This document shows, one piece after another, positions 18,122 to 26,050 of a stretch of 48,954 nt of DNA. Origin of the DNA: Geobacter sp. (GTDB taxonomy: Bacteria; Desulfobacterota; Desulfuromonadia; Geobacterales; Geobacteraceae). Position numbers and translations under genes: made by a program. The first letter of the stretch is position 1, and each line of letters starts with the position of its first letter. The stretch lies in NCBI GenBank assembly GCA_016177775.1, contig JACOUQ010000010.1:1-48954 (forward strand). The letters are read 5' to 3'. The notes beneath the pieces were generated by a model. The model was given only the letters and a program-made list of their open reading frames with translations, was not told the origin of the DNA and searched no databases.

Positions 18122-18406
18122 TCAGTTCCCATCCCCCATCAGTTCATTGCGCTCCGAAGAGATGAGAATACATTTAGCGGCGCGCGTCATCCTCTTTATC
18201 TCCGCTTCCCGCCTGGATGCGGTGCTACGGGTGTGGCCCCCCTCCAGGTAGAGCAAGCGCTCCGGCAGACGGCCGCGGAAGTATTTAGCGCCGCGCCCGG
18301 TCGCGTGCTGGCGGAAGCGCCTATCCATGTCGGTGGTGATTCCCGTGTAAAGTGAGGCATCGGAACAGATGATGATGTAAACTTGCCAGATCATAGCCAA
18401 AAACAT
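18122..18406 (-). CDS. GIY-YIG domain protein (UPF0213/YhbQ-like)
   Basis: A 94-residue single-domain protein with the GIY-YIG nuclease core: WQVYIIICSDASLYTGIT, then the catalytic Arg context RRFRQHATGRGAKYFRGR and ending with the usual EAEIKRM helix. Standalone proteins of this size are common and poorly characterised; a structure-specific DNA nuclease role is the family expectation. The start at 18406 has GGGAAG close upstream; an internal Met (MIWQVY) four residues later is an alternative. The 286 bp upstream (18407-18692) hold no recognisable gene. Confidence 0.8.
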   Translation of the reverse strand: MFLAMIWQVYIIICSDASLYTGITTDMDRRFRQHATGRGAKYFRGRLPERLLYLEGGHTRSTASRREAEIKRMTRAAKCILISSERNELMGDGN

Positions 18407-18692
18407 TCTTCCCTGTCCGGAGGGTAGCAGAAACGGACGGTATTTTCCATGCGTAAAAGTGGCGCGACGCCTTTCCCCCGTGCATCCTACCGGTATCCCG
18501 CCGCATTCCAGGCCTCTACTCCCACTCCAGGGCCGAAACGTTAGTATAACCCTTTTCCGTTACAGAGTGCCCTTTACTAAGAAACAATATGGCGTTACAG
18601 TGTATCAGCCGCTTACGCGATGAAACTGATGGAACATGGCAGCAAGTTCCGGGGATACCATCCGCGACTCAAAAACAACAGGAGATCTAAAT

Positions 18693-18908
18693 ATGGAACT
18701 TGACCTGGGTCAGTTGCGCAACCTGATAAACAAACGAAGGGATGAGATTGAAAAGAGCGTTGAAGGGACCGGCTATCTACCAAGAACCGTTATCGGCGTC
18801 GGCACCTTTTTGCTGGATAATGAGGGGAATCTCGACCTGTTGTCCGCCAGACAACTGGCCACCTTTGAAAAATTCCTGAAGCCGCTGCTGGAGCAGCATC
18901 CCCGGTAA
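18693..18908 (+). CDS. Conserved-looking hypothetical protein, 71 residues
   Basis: The ATG at 18693 is chosen because CAGGAGAT lies 7-8 nt upstream. A longer in-frame start at 18636 has no ribosome-binding site. The product is small, soluble and charged: an N-terminal helix rich in Arg/Lys/Glu (LRNLINKRRDEIEKSVEG), a central TVIGVGTFLLDNEGNLDLL stretch and a C-terminal helix (ATFEKFLKPLLEQH). No domain is recognised. It is followed closely by the DTW gene and may be transcribed with it. Confidence 0.6.
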   Translation: MELDLGQLRNLINKRRDEIEKSVEGTGYLPRTVIGVGTFLLDNEGNLDLLSARQLATFEKFLKPLLEQHPR

Positions 18909-18962
18909 CCGTGCAGCGGAGGCGCGGGTAGAGTATGTTTGATGCGGAAGGCGGCCACAGTC

Positions 18963-19457
18963 ATGAAATTCACCCTTTTGACCCATCTCAAGGAGCTGGA
19001 GAAGCGATCCAATACCGGACGACTGGTGGTGGAAGTCCTGGGGAGCGCGGCCGAGCAGGTTCGCTGGGATCGAACGAAGCCGCCTGCCGAACTTGTGGAG
19101 GAGATCGCGGCGGGTGGTGTGGCGCTGATCTATCCGGGTGCCGCGGATGAGGCCGGCGGCGATTTGACGGGGATACGGCACGTGATTCTCATCGATGGTA
19201 CCTGGCATGAAGCACGGAAAATTCACCAGCGAAGCCCTTACCTGCAGAAGGCCCGCCGCGTTTGCCTCAAACCTGCCGAAAAGTCCATGTACAACCTCAG
19301 AAAAAACCAGAAGGAGTCAGGGCTCTGTACGGCCGAATGCGTCATCGAGATTCTGCGCAGCACGGGGAATAGCGCAGACGCTGAGCGGCTGCTGGAGCGG
19401 TTCAAGTCGTTCATCAGGCCGGTCGACACCTTGCGCGCGGAAGGCGAAGAGTCGTAG
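18963..19457 (+). CDS. DTW-domain protein lacking the N-terminal zinc cluster
   Basis: About 164 residues from the ATG at 18963 (GGAAGG 10 nt upstream; ATG at 18942 is an alternative). The SPOUT-related DTW signature is IDGTWHEARKIHQRSPYL, after which the family is named, and the SNTGRL motif is near the start. Family members such as TapT/TuaA transfer the 3-amino-3-carboxypropyl group of SAM to a tRNA uridine. Typical members begin with a CxxC...CxC zinc cluster; here nothing upstream encodes it, so this is a short form. A longer DTW paralogue with the Cys cluster lies at 24714-25316. Confidence 0.75.
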   Translation: MKFTLLTHLKELEKRSNTGRLVVEVLGSAAEQVRWDRTKPPAELVEEIAAGGVALIYPGAADEAGGDLTGIRHVILIDGTWHEARKIHQRSPYLQKARRVCLKPAEKSMYNLRKNQKESGLCTAECVIEILRSTGNSADAERLLERFKSFIRPVDTLRAEGEES

Positions 19458-19525
19458 CACGGCTTCGCACCCCTGACCCGGCTACAGCCGCGCAGCCCGG
19501 CAAGTTTCCGCATGGGAATTTTTTG

Positions 19526-19554
19526 TTGTTTGCGTGCGCCAAACCCTGTAATAT
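19526..19554 (+). promoter_or_regulatory. Candidate promoter of the GAPDH gene
   Basis: TTGTTT (19526-19531) and TAATAT (19549-19554) are 17 bp apart. TGTAAT at 19547-19552 is an alternative -10 box. The predicted leader is about 55 nt and carries GGAAGGA before the ATG. Confidence 0.3.
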
Positions 19555-19615
19555 AGAACAGATATTTTGAAGGCATGGTCGTAGCGACATTTTTATTCTG
19601 TGGAAGGAATCAAAG

Positions 19616-21061
19616 ATGAACAATCAGAAACAGGAACTCTATTTGAAGGAATGGCATGGATACGAAGAGTACGCCGAGCAGATGCTCCCCATGATCGGCC
19701 GTCTCTACCGTGACCATAACATCGTGACCACCGTGTACGGCCGGTCCCTGGTCAACAGCCCCACGATCGACATTCTCAAGGCGCACCGCTTTGCCAGGAT
19801 GATCCTGGACAGCGAACTGACGGTGCGGGAGACCTTCCCTGTCCTGGAGGCGATATGCAAGCTCGATCTCGCCCCCGCTCGCATCGATATCGGCAAGCTG
19901 ACCGTCCACTACCAGGCACAGGCAGGCATTCTCGGGGTAGATGAATTCGTCCGCCAGGAACTGGCCAGCGTCAATACCGGCCGCGCTCCGCTGCTCGATG
20001 AGCCGCAGGACGTGGTTCTTTACGGCTTCGGCCGGATCGGACGGCTTCTGGCCCGCATCCTGGTGGAGAAGGCGGGAAGCGGCGAAAAGCTGCGCATTCG
20101 CGCCGCCGTTGTGCGCAAGGGAAGCGCGGATGACCTGGCCAAGCGGGCGAGCCTGTTGCAGCGCGACTCGGTGCACGGTCATTTTCACGGTATCATCACA
20201 ATAGATGAAGAAGAAAACGCCATCATCGCCAATGGCAACATGATCCGGATCATCTATGCCGATGCCCCGGAAAACGTCGATTACACCCAGTACGGCATCA
20301 AGAATGCCATCCTCGTTGATAACACCGGCAAGTGGCGCGACCGCGAGGGCCTGGGCCGGCACCTGAAGGCCAACGGAATCGCCAAGGTGGTTCTCACCGC
20401 TCCAGGCAAGGGGGATATCCCCAACGTCGTGTTCGGCGTGAACAATGAGCTCATTTCCGGCAACGAGCAGATCTTTTCCGCTGCCAGCTGCACCACCAAC
20501 GCCATCGTGCCGGTCCTGAAGGCAGTAAATGACAAATTCGGCATCGTCAGCGGCCATGTGGAGACCTGCCACTCATACACGAACGACCAGAACCTGATCG
20601 ACAACTACCACAACAAGGAACGTCGCGGCCGGAGCGCCGCGCTCAACATGGTCATCACCGAGACCGGGGCCGCCAAGGCTGTTGCCAAGGTCATTCCCGA
20701 GCTCTCGGGTAAGCTGACCGGCAATGCCATCCGCGTGCCGACCCCCAATGTCTCCCTGGCCATCCTCAACCTGGAGCTGGCCAACGCCACGGACGCTGCG
20801 GAGCTGAACGGCTACCTGCGCGACATCTCTCTTGAATCTCCCCTGCAGAACCAGATTGACTTCACCAACTCCCCGGAGGTCGTTTCCAGCGACTTCGTCG
20901 GTTCCCGCCACGCCGGCGTGGTGGATTCCCTGGCGACCATCGTCCAGAAAAACCACTGTGTCCTCTATGTCTGGTACGACAACGAGTTCGGCTACAGCTG
21001 CCAGGTGGTGCGCATGATCCAGAAGATGGGGGGAGTAGAGTTCCCTTCCGTCCCGAATTAG
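19616..21061 (+). CDS. gap: Long-form glyceraldehyde-3-phosphate dehydrogenase
   Basis: A 481-residue GAPDH, about 140 residues longer than the usual 330-340. The extra part is at the N-terminus (residues 1-125, helical, no known domain). The canonical enzyme then starts with the Rossmann motif LYGFGRIGRLLAR and contains the catalytic SCTTN (Cys292), HSYTNDQ and WYDNEFGYS. It should oxidise glyceraldehyde 3-phosphate with NAD(P), or run in reverse for gluconeogenesis, as would suit an acetate-using organism. The GGAAGGA Shine-Dalgarno supports the ATG, so the extension is genuinely translated. A strong terminator follows. Confidence 0.9.
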   Translation: MNNQKQELYLKEWHGYEEYAEQMLPMIGRLYRDHNIVTTVYGRSLVNSPTIDILKAHRFARMILDSELTVRETFPVLEAICKLDLAPARIDIGKLTVHYQAQAGILGVDEFVRQELASVNTGRAPLLDEPQDVVLYGFGRIGRLLARILVEKAGSGEKLRIRAAVVRKGSADDLAKRASLLQRDSVHGHFHGIITIDEEENAIIANGNMIRIIYADAPENVDYTQYGIKNAILVDNTGKWRDREGLGRHLKANGIAKVVLTAPGKGDIPNVVFGVNNELISGNEQIFSAASCTTNAIVPVLKAVNDKFGIVSGHVETCHSYTNDQNLIDNYHNKERRGRSAALNMVITETGAAKAVAKVIPELSGKLTGNAIRVPTPNVSLAILNLELANATDAAELNGYLRDISLESPLQNQIDFTNSPEVVSSDFVGSRHAGVVDSLATIVQKNHCVLYVWYDNEFGYSCQVVRMIQKMGGVEFPSVPN

Positions 21062-21088
21062 CAACGGACAGCGCAATATTCCAACAGG

Positions 21089-21122
21089 AAAGGGGCACCT
21101 CTCGCGGGGTGCCCCTTTTTTC
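21089..21122 (+). terminator. Rho-independent terminator after GAPDH
   Basis: AAAGGGGCACC (21089-21099) pairs with GGTGCCCCTTT (21108-21118), and a run of T follows. It is 28 nt after the GAPDH stop. Confidence 0.85.
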
Positions 21123-21222
21123 GTCCGGAAAGCCGGGATGGCGATTGACTAATGCCTTCGGTAGGGGAAAATGGATATGTTCGATTTGATTTTCCAAATT
21201 GCGGGGATGAAAGGAGCCGGCC

Positions 21223-21597
21223 ATGGAAAAGGTTACGGGTAAACCTGAAGTCAGGAATTTCGACGTTCCGAACGAGGTCAGAACTTTCCCGAAGGGGAGG
21301 CTGGCGCTGGTAACAGTCGGCGGGGTAACCGTCGGGCGGGCCACCTTCGAGCCGGGGTGGCGCTGGAAAACGTCGGTGCAGCCACTGGCACAGACAAAGA
21401 GCTGTGAGGCCCCCCATTTCCAGTATCATATTGCCGGCACTATCCATGTCGTCATGGACGACGGGAGCGAGTTCGACTGCAAGGCGGGGGACGTATCCCT
21501 TCTGACGAGTGGCCACGATGCCTGGGTGGTGGGGGACGAACCGGCGGAGGTCATCGATTTCCAGGGGATGGTCGATTATGCAAAGCCTGGGCAGTAG
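21223..21597 (+). CDS. Cupin-domain protein
   Basis: A 124-residue small beta-barrel protein. The GRATFEPGWRWK stretch, HFQYHIAGTIHVVMDDG and the DVSLLTSGHDAWVVGDEP segment are the two cupin motifs in order. The first retains potential metal ligands (His and Glu/Gln), while the second has one His. An AAAGGAG ribosome-binding site precedes the ATG. The reaction cannot be predicted; many such proteins are small sensors or isomerases. It has its own terminator and is separated from the radical SAM gene by a regulated promoter. Confidence 0.75.
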   Translation: MEKVTGKPEVRNFDVPNEVRTFPKGRLALVTVGGVTVGRATFEPGWRWKTSVQPLAQTKSCEAPHFQYHIAGTIHVVMDDGSEFDCKAGDVSLLTSGHDAWVVGDEPAEVIDFQGMVDYAKPGQ

Positions 21598-21633
21598 TGG
21601 GCGAGTTCCTCAAAATACCTCCTTCCGGCTTTA

Positions 21634-21659
21634 ATACGGGGGCTTCCGTGCCCCGTTTT
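21634..21659 (+). terminator. Terminator after the cupin gene
   Basis: ACGGGG (21636-21641) and CCCCGT (21651-21656) form a stem with a 9-nt loop followed by TTTCCC. Moderate strength. Confidence 0.55.
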
Positions 21660-21667
21660 CCCACTCC

Positions 21668-21709
21668 TTGACCTAAGTCATAATCTTATCCAAAGAGTCC
21701 GGCTATCAT
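21668..21709 (+). promoter_or_regulatory. CRP/FNR-type operator and -10 box of the radical SAM gene
   Basis: TTGACCTAAGTCAT (21668-21681) is TTGAC-N4-GTCA with one mismatch in the last base of the second half-site. After 22 bp comes TATCAT (21704-21709), a 5/6 match to the -10 consensus. With initiation 7 nt later (21716) the palindrome is centred at -41.5, the position from which CRP/FNR-family proteins activate class II promoters. The promoter of the HAO-like operon (39649-39690) has the same boxes at the same spacing. Confidence 0.6.
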
Positions 21710-21737
21710 GGCACCAGTAAAAATGGAGGTGCTCCCC

Positions 21738-23135
21738 ATGATGACCGGACAGGAACAGATTGTCAGGAAGATAGAAGATTCTGCCACTGATGACACGCAG
21801 GAGAAACGGCAGCTGTCGCTGCTGCACGGCGCGGACGGCTGCACGGTAGCGGCCCTCAGGGAGTATCCGTCCCGGCTCTTCGTGGAAACCACCACCCGCT
21901 GCAACCTCAGGTGCCGCATGTGCGTGAAGCAGACCGACGGGAATTGCATCACCGAAGGGGACATGTCGCCTGCCGTCTTCGAAGCCCTGGAGCCCGCTCT
22001 CCCCCACGCCGAGGCCCTGATCCTGAACGGGATCGGCGAGCCGCTGCTCCACCCCCGCCTGGACGACTTCATCCGCCGCGCCAAGGCCCTCATGCCCCCC
22101 CATGGCTGGGTCGGCTTCCAGTCGAACGGCCTCCTCATCAACGAAAAACGGGCCGACTCCCTCGTGGAAGCCGGGTTGGACAGGATATGCCTTTCAATGG
22201 ACGGGGTAAACCCCGACACCTTCAGGGAGATCAGGGCAGGGGGGGAGGTGGGTGACCTGGAACGCGCCCTTTCCGCCCTGAATAACGCCAAGGCCCGGAG
22301 CGGCTCACCCCTCCAGATCGGTCTCGAGTTCGTGGTGATGCGCGAAAACGCCCGGGAGCTGCCGGATGCGCTCCGCTGGGGGGCGGCAAAGGGGGTGAGC
22401 TTCGCCATTGTTTCCAATCTCCTCCCCTACGACGCGGAGCATGTGGGGAGGGTCGCCTACGACCCCAATACTGACGCGGCCGTGGAGTTTTTCAGGCCGT
22501 GGAAGGAGCGGGCGGAGCGGGAGGGGATCGATCTCCACCGTTATTTCAAGCTGGTCTGGATATTCAAGAGAAGCGCCGAAGAGCAGCGGATCGTCGACTT
22601 CGTCGACCAGATGCGGGGCGAGGCGCGATCCCGCGAGATATTCATCAACCTGCGGAATCTTTTGCAGCGGGATGAGGCGTGGGTTGACGAGATAGGGAAC
22701 ATCTTCGCCGAGGCGCTCAGGGTGGCCGCGGAAACCGGCATTGACCTCCAGCTCCCGGAAATAACACCGAAGAGCGACCGAAAGTGCGACTTCATCGACA
22801 AAGGTGGGGCGTTTGTCTCATGGGACGGCGGGGTACACAGCTGTTATTTCCTCTGGCACCAGTTCAGCTGCCATTTCCCGGACAGGAAGAAATACGTGAA
22901 ACCGAGGTCCTTCGGCAGGATCATCGAACACGGAATCAGAGATATCTGGAACGCACCGGAGTTCCGCTCGTTCCGCCAGGAGGTGATCCGGCACGAGTAT
23001 CCCTACTGCTCCAACTGCAGCCTGGTTCCGTGCGAATACGTCTATGCCGAGGAGTTCGAGCAGGACTGCTTCGCCAACAAGGTCCCCTGCGGTGACTGCT
23101 TCTGGTGTATGGGGCTGTTCCGCTGCCTGCAGTGA
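21738..23135 (+). CDS. Radical SAM/SPASM-type protein
   Basis: 465 residues from the ATG at 21738, chosen because GGAGGT lies 7 nt upstream. An upstream in-frame ATG at 21708 falls inside the -10 box. The radical SAM cluster motif CxxxCxxC is CNLRCRMC (Cys55, 59, 62), followed by the NGIGEPLLHPRLDD substrate/SAM region. The C-terminal 120 residues are Cys-rich (CSNCSLVPC, CFANKVPCGDCFWCMG and a final RCLQ), as in SPASM domains that carry auxiliary 4Fe-4S clusters. Such enzymes modify peptides, proteins or cofactors; no precursor peptide is visible nearby. Its promoter shares the CRP/FNR-type architecture of the HAO-like cytochrome operon, so the two may serve the same response. Confidence 0.82.
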   Translation: MMTGQEQIVRKIEDSATDDTQEKRQLSLLHGADGCTVAALREYPSRLFVETTTRCNLRCRMCVKQTDGNCITEGDMSPAVFEALEPALPHAEALILNGIGEPLLHPRLDDFIRRAKALMPPHGWVGFQSNGLLINEKRADSLVEAGLDRICLSMDGVNPDTFREIRAGGEVGDLERALSALNNAKARSGSPLQIGLEFVVMRENARELPDALRWGAAKGVSFAIVSNLLPYDAEHVGRVAYDPNTDAAVEFFRPWKERAEREGIDLHRYFKLVWIFKRSAEEQRIVDFVDQMRGEARSREIFINLRNLLQRDEAWVDEIGNIFAEALRVAAETGIDLQLPEITPKSDRKCDFIDKGGAFVSWDGGVHSCYFLWHQFSCHFPDRKKYVKPRSFGRIIEHGIRDIWNAPEFRSFRQEVIRHEYPYCSNCSLVPCEYVYAEEFEQDCFANKVPCGDCFWCMGLFRCLQ

Positions 23136-23153
23136 GCCCGCGAAACATTATCA

Positions 23154-23240
23154 GTAGAGACGCAAGATTTTGCGTCTCAACGTATGAATTCTCAATCTAG
23201 AGACGCAAGATTTTGCGTCTCTACGTACGATTCTCAATCA
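23154..23240. repeat. Tandem pair of GAGACGCAA hairpins
   Basis: Two 44-bp units each carry a hairpin of GAGACGCAA, a GATT loop and TTGCGTCTC (23157-23178 and 23200-23221), each followed by a TTCTCAATC tail. They fill the gap after the radical SAM gene and may also help terminate transcription. A related hairpin occurs at 37132-37177. Confidence 0.7.
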
Positions 23241-23369
23241 TTTGAATTTCTTTGCGCCCTTTGCGCCTTCGCGCGAAAAATGCCGCTTTCAGAATGAAAA
23301 ATCTTCTTCCCATTCGTTCCCCCCACGCGTATCCTGTAGGTATCCAAATAGTGAAAGAGGCTCGCAAAC

Positions 23370-23705
23370 ATGGCCAGAGAATTATATGTTGGAAACATAT
23401 CCAATGAGGCGACCGAAGACGACCTGAGAAAGCTGTTTTCGGTCTCCGGCAAAGTAAGCTCCATCCACCTGATAACCGATCCGGTAAGCGGCAAGTTCAA
23501 GGGGTGCTGCTACGTGAAGATGGGTTCGGACGCGGAGGCGAAGGATGCCATTGAGTCGCTGGACGGAGCCCTCCTCTTGAGCCGGCTCCTCAGGGTGAGT
23601 GAATCCCGTCCCAGGGAGCAGAGAACGAGCGGTGATCGGGGGAAGACGGGGCGGGAGGACAGAAAACCGCGTCGGGACACCGGATCCCGCAGGGGGCGGA
23701 AATAG
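23370..23705 (+). CDS. RRM-type RNA-binding protein
   Basis: A 111-residue protein with one RNA-recognition motif (about 3-78). RNP2 is LYVGNI and RNP1 is FKGCCYVKM, in which a Cys pair replaces the usual Gly-Phe aromatic position. The C-terminal 30 residues form an Arg/Gly/Asp-rich tail (RGKTGREDRKPRR), a common RNA-binding extension in bacterial and cyanobacterial Rbp proteins. GAGG lies 9 nt before the ATG. The stop codon is only 2 nt from the start of srkA, so the two are almost certainly co-transcribed. Confidence 0.85.
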   Translation: MARELYVGNISNEATEDDLRKLFSVSGKVSSIHLITDPVSGKFKGCCYVKMGSDAEAKDAIESLDGALLLSRLLRVSESRPREQRTSGDRGKTGREDRKPRRDTGSRRGRK

Positions 23706-23707
23706 GC

Positions 23708-24694
23708 ATGCAGGAGAGCACCCATGCCTTCCAGGCTCTCACCCCCAGCTTCATCATGGATGCAGTGGAAAGCCAGGGATTTGTCTGCGACTGCCGCACC
23801 TTCGCCCTCAACAGCTACGAGAACCGCGTCTACCAGGTGGGGCTGGAGGAAGGGCAGCCGCTCATCGCCAAGTTCTACCGCCCGGAGCGCTGGAGTGACG
23901 AGCAGATCCTCGAGGAACACATCTTCTGCCTGGAGCTGGCCGAACACGAGTTGCCGGTGGTGGCGCCGATAAGGAATGCCGCTGGCGAGAGTCTGTTTCA
24001 GCACGGAGGGTTCCGCTTTGCCCTCTACCCGCGCCAGGGGGGGCACGCCCCGGAGTTCGACAACCTGGACAACCTGCTGATTCTCGGCCGTTTGCTGGGA
24101 CGTATCCACCGCATCGGCGCCGTGCACCCCTTTGCGCACCGCCCCACGCTTGATAGCAGGAGTTTCGGGCACGCGAGCGTGGAGTTGATCGTAGAGCGCT
24201 TCATCCCGGCCGAGTACCGGGAGAGCTACGCGGCAGTGACCTGCCAGCTGTTGGAAGAGGTCGACGCGATCATGGCCGATGCCGGTCCGATCCGCTATAT
24301 CCGCACTCATGGCGACTGTCACGCCGGCAACATCCTCTGGCGTGGCGACGCGCCCCATTTCGTTGATTTCGACGACGCGCGCATGGCCCCGGCGGTGCAG
24401 GACCTCTGGATGATGCTCTCGGGGGATCGGCCGCGCCAGGTCGCCCAGCTCGACGCGCTGCTCGAAGGCTACAACGAATTCTACGATTTTCACCCACGCG
24501 AACTACGGCTGGTGGAAGCCCTGCGTGCCCTGCGCATGCTTCACCACAGCGCCTGGCTCGCCCGCCGCTGGGACGACCCCACATTCCCCCGCAATTTCCC
24601 CTGGTTCAACACGGTCCGCTACTGGGGCGAGCAGATTCTACATCTGCGCGAACAGGTGGCGGCACTCTCGGAACCGCCGCTGGAGCTGTTGTGA
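23708..24694 (+). CDS. srkA: Stress response serine/threonine kinase SrkA (YihE/RdoA)
   Basis: A 328-residue APH-fold kinase. The ATP-binding Lys lies in LIAKFYRPERW (Lys55), the catalytic loop is THGDCHAGNIL (Asp203) and the metal-binding segment is VDFDDARMAPAVQDLWM (about 219-236). This layout and length match E. coli SrkA, which protects against envelope and oxidative stress by opposing MazEF-type killing. It starts 2 nt after the RRM gene, a pairing that suggests a stress RNA-binding protein and kinase in one transcript. It is convergent with the second DTW gene. Confidence 0.88.
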   Translation: MQESTHAFQALTPSFIMDAVESQGFVCDCRTFALNSYENRVYQVGLEEGQPLIAKFYRPERWSDEQILEEHIFCLELAEHELPVVAPIRNAAGESLFQHGGFRFALYPRQGGHAPEFDNLDNLLILGRLLGRIHRIGAVHPFAHRPTLDSRSFGHASVELIVERFIPAEYRESYAAVTCQLLEEVDAIMADAGPIRYIRTHGDCHAGNILWRGDAPHFVDFDDARMAPAVQDLWMMLSGDRPRQVAQLDALLEGYNEFYDFHPRELRLVEALRALRMLHHSAWLARRWDDPTFPRNFPWFNTVRYWGEQILHLREQVAALSEPPLELL

Positions 24695-24713
24695 TTTCCG
24701 TGGTACAGGAAGA

Positions 24714-25316
24714 TTAGAGGTCCCGGTGTCCCCGGGCCCGGATGGTTGTCTGCACCATCAGGCCGAAGAGGGTTTCCAGCCCTGCCTGGGCAGAGGGGGA
24801 CTCGATGATGCCGATGGCCCTGGCAATGGCCTCGAATGTGGCCAGTCCTTCGGGGTGATGCTCCCGGCGGATCCCCCAGGCGGTGGGTGCCCCCTCGGGA
24901 AGCCGGACCATCTCGGCATGGCCGAGGCCGGGGAGCCTTTTGCCCATTCGGGCAGCCTGGCGCCAGTTGCCATCGGGGACCACCAGGGTTACTGGGCGGT
25001 CGTCCCGCTCCAGAATACTCCTGCAGAGAACGGGTGCATCATCACCGGGGTAGAGAAGGAGGGTTCTGCGTTCGGGGATGTCGAGATCGCTGAAATCCAG
25101 AGGCTGGTCCTGGTGGCCGTGGATGCGCAATTCGCTGTTAGGGAGCGCCTGGAGGGCAAGGGGGCCGGTGGCGGTAGGCTTTTTCAGTTCCTGGTAATGC
25201 ATCACCAGGACAAGCCGGGTGGCGAGGGGATAGCAGGGGATGGCCGGGCAGATGCAGAGATGCTGATGCATCCGGCATCGCGGACAGCGTTCGCTACGTT
25301 TTGATCTGGTACCCAT
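24714..25316 (-). CDS. DTW-domain tRNA aminocarboxypropyltransferase-like protein
   Basis: 200 residues from the ATG at 25316. An open frame continues to 25382, but that stretch is the inside of a palindromic repeat and is unlikely to be coding. The N-terminus has the zinc-type cluster CPRCRMHQHLCIC, then MHYQELKKPTATGPLA and the DTW signature as VPDGNWRQAARM, with Asn for Thr. Members of this family modify a uridine in tRNA with the aminocarboxypropyl group of SAM. It is the long-form paralogue of the shorter protein at 18963-19457. No strong Shine-Dalgarno is seen. Confidence 0.82.
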   Translation of the reverse strand: MGTRSKRSERCPRCRMHQHLCICPAIPCYPLATRLVLVMHYQELKKPTATGPLALQALPNSELRIHGHQDQPLDFSDLDIPERRTLLLYPGDDAPVLCRSILERDDRPVTLVVPDGNWRQAARMGKRLPGLGHAEMVRLPEGAPTAWGIRREHHPEGLATFEAIARAIGIIESPSAQAGLETLFGLMVQTTIRARGHRDL

Positions 25317-25349
25317 GGTTATATCACGTAAAGGGAAAGAGAGACCTGC

Positions 25350-25371
25350 AAGGCGGCCAATTGGCCGCCTT
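25350..25371. repeat. Perfect 22-bp palindrome (GGCCAATTGGCC core)
   Basis: AAGGCGGCCAA is directly followed by its inverse complement TTGGCCGCCTT, then TTTCAGTTT on the plus strand. It lies between the SlyD and DTW genes and can form an 11-bp stem. Related hairpins are at 45846-45868 and 47512-47533. Confidence 0.65.
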
Positions 25372-25391
25372 TTCAGTTTCAAGGGGGGGCG

Positions 25392-25892
25392 CTACCCGAT
25401 TTCCACCAGTTCGATCTCGAAGGTGAGGTCTTCCCCTGCCAGCGGGTGGTTGGAGTCGAAGGTGATGCTCTGGTCTGTCACTTCGGTAACGACAACGCCG
25501 AGAGATTCGTCATCCTCGCCGGTAAGGACGAGTTCGTCGCCGACTTCGGGGGTGAGGTCGTCGGGGAGGTCGGTGCGGGGAACGGTGAAGACCTTTTCCT
25601 CGTCGTAATCGCCAAAGGCTTCCTCAGCCGGGATGACGATCGTCTTTTTCTCCCCCGGCGCCATGTCGACCAGGGCTTCCTCGATCATCGGAAAGAACTG
25701 CCCCTCTCCTATGGTCAACGTCATCGGCCCCGTATCGCAGCCGCAGCCGCAATCGCCGGAGTCATGCTCGTCGGTATCGCACTCGTCGGAGCTGCACTCC
25801 ATCCCTTCCAGGGTGGAATCGAAAACGGTTCCGTCCTCAAACCTGCCGGTATAGTTGATTACTACCTTGTCACCTTTTTTTGCATTGGCCAT
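25392..25892 (-). CDS. SlyD-like FKBP peptidyl-prolyl isomerase with Cys-rich insertion
   Basis: A 166-residue FKBP of the SlyD type: NYTGRFEDGTVFDST, then TIGEGQFFPMIEEALVDMAPGEKKTI and an IF-like chaperone insert (about 85-140), ending in FEIELVEI. The unusual part is a 25-residue insertion at 31-55, where related proteins have only a few residues. It holds five Cys (33, 38, 48, 50, 52), one His and many acidic residues, so it looks metal-binding, while the His-rich C-terminal tail of E. coli SlyD is missing. GAGG precedes the ATG. The protein should catalyse prolyl isomerisation in the cytoplasm and perhaps handle metals. Confidence 0.88.
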   Translation of the reverse strand: MANAKKGDKVVINYTGRFEDGTVFDSTLEGMECSSDECDTDEHDSGDCGCGCDTGPMTLTIGEGQFFPMIEEALVDMAPGEKKTIVIPAEEAFGDYDEEKVFTVPRTDLPDDLTPEVGDELVLTGEDDESLGVVVTEVTDQSITFDSNHPLAGEDLTFEIELVEIG

Positions 25893-26050
25893 TGTGTTGC
25901 CTCTCTGATGTGATGTGGCTGTTAAGCCGACAGCCTTTTTCCATCATAACCGAAAATGCTGGAGAAACAACAGATATTTCTCGTGGCTGAGGGTGTTGGA
26001 GAAACGGGGGAAATGGGTTATTCTTTGTTAAATAAGCGTGGAGGAAGGTT

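Noticed and set aside
25317..25382. N-terminal extension of the second DTW protein.
   Set aside because: It is encoded by the palindromic repeat and gives an unlikely peptide; the ATG at 25316 precedes the conserved Cys cluster.
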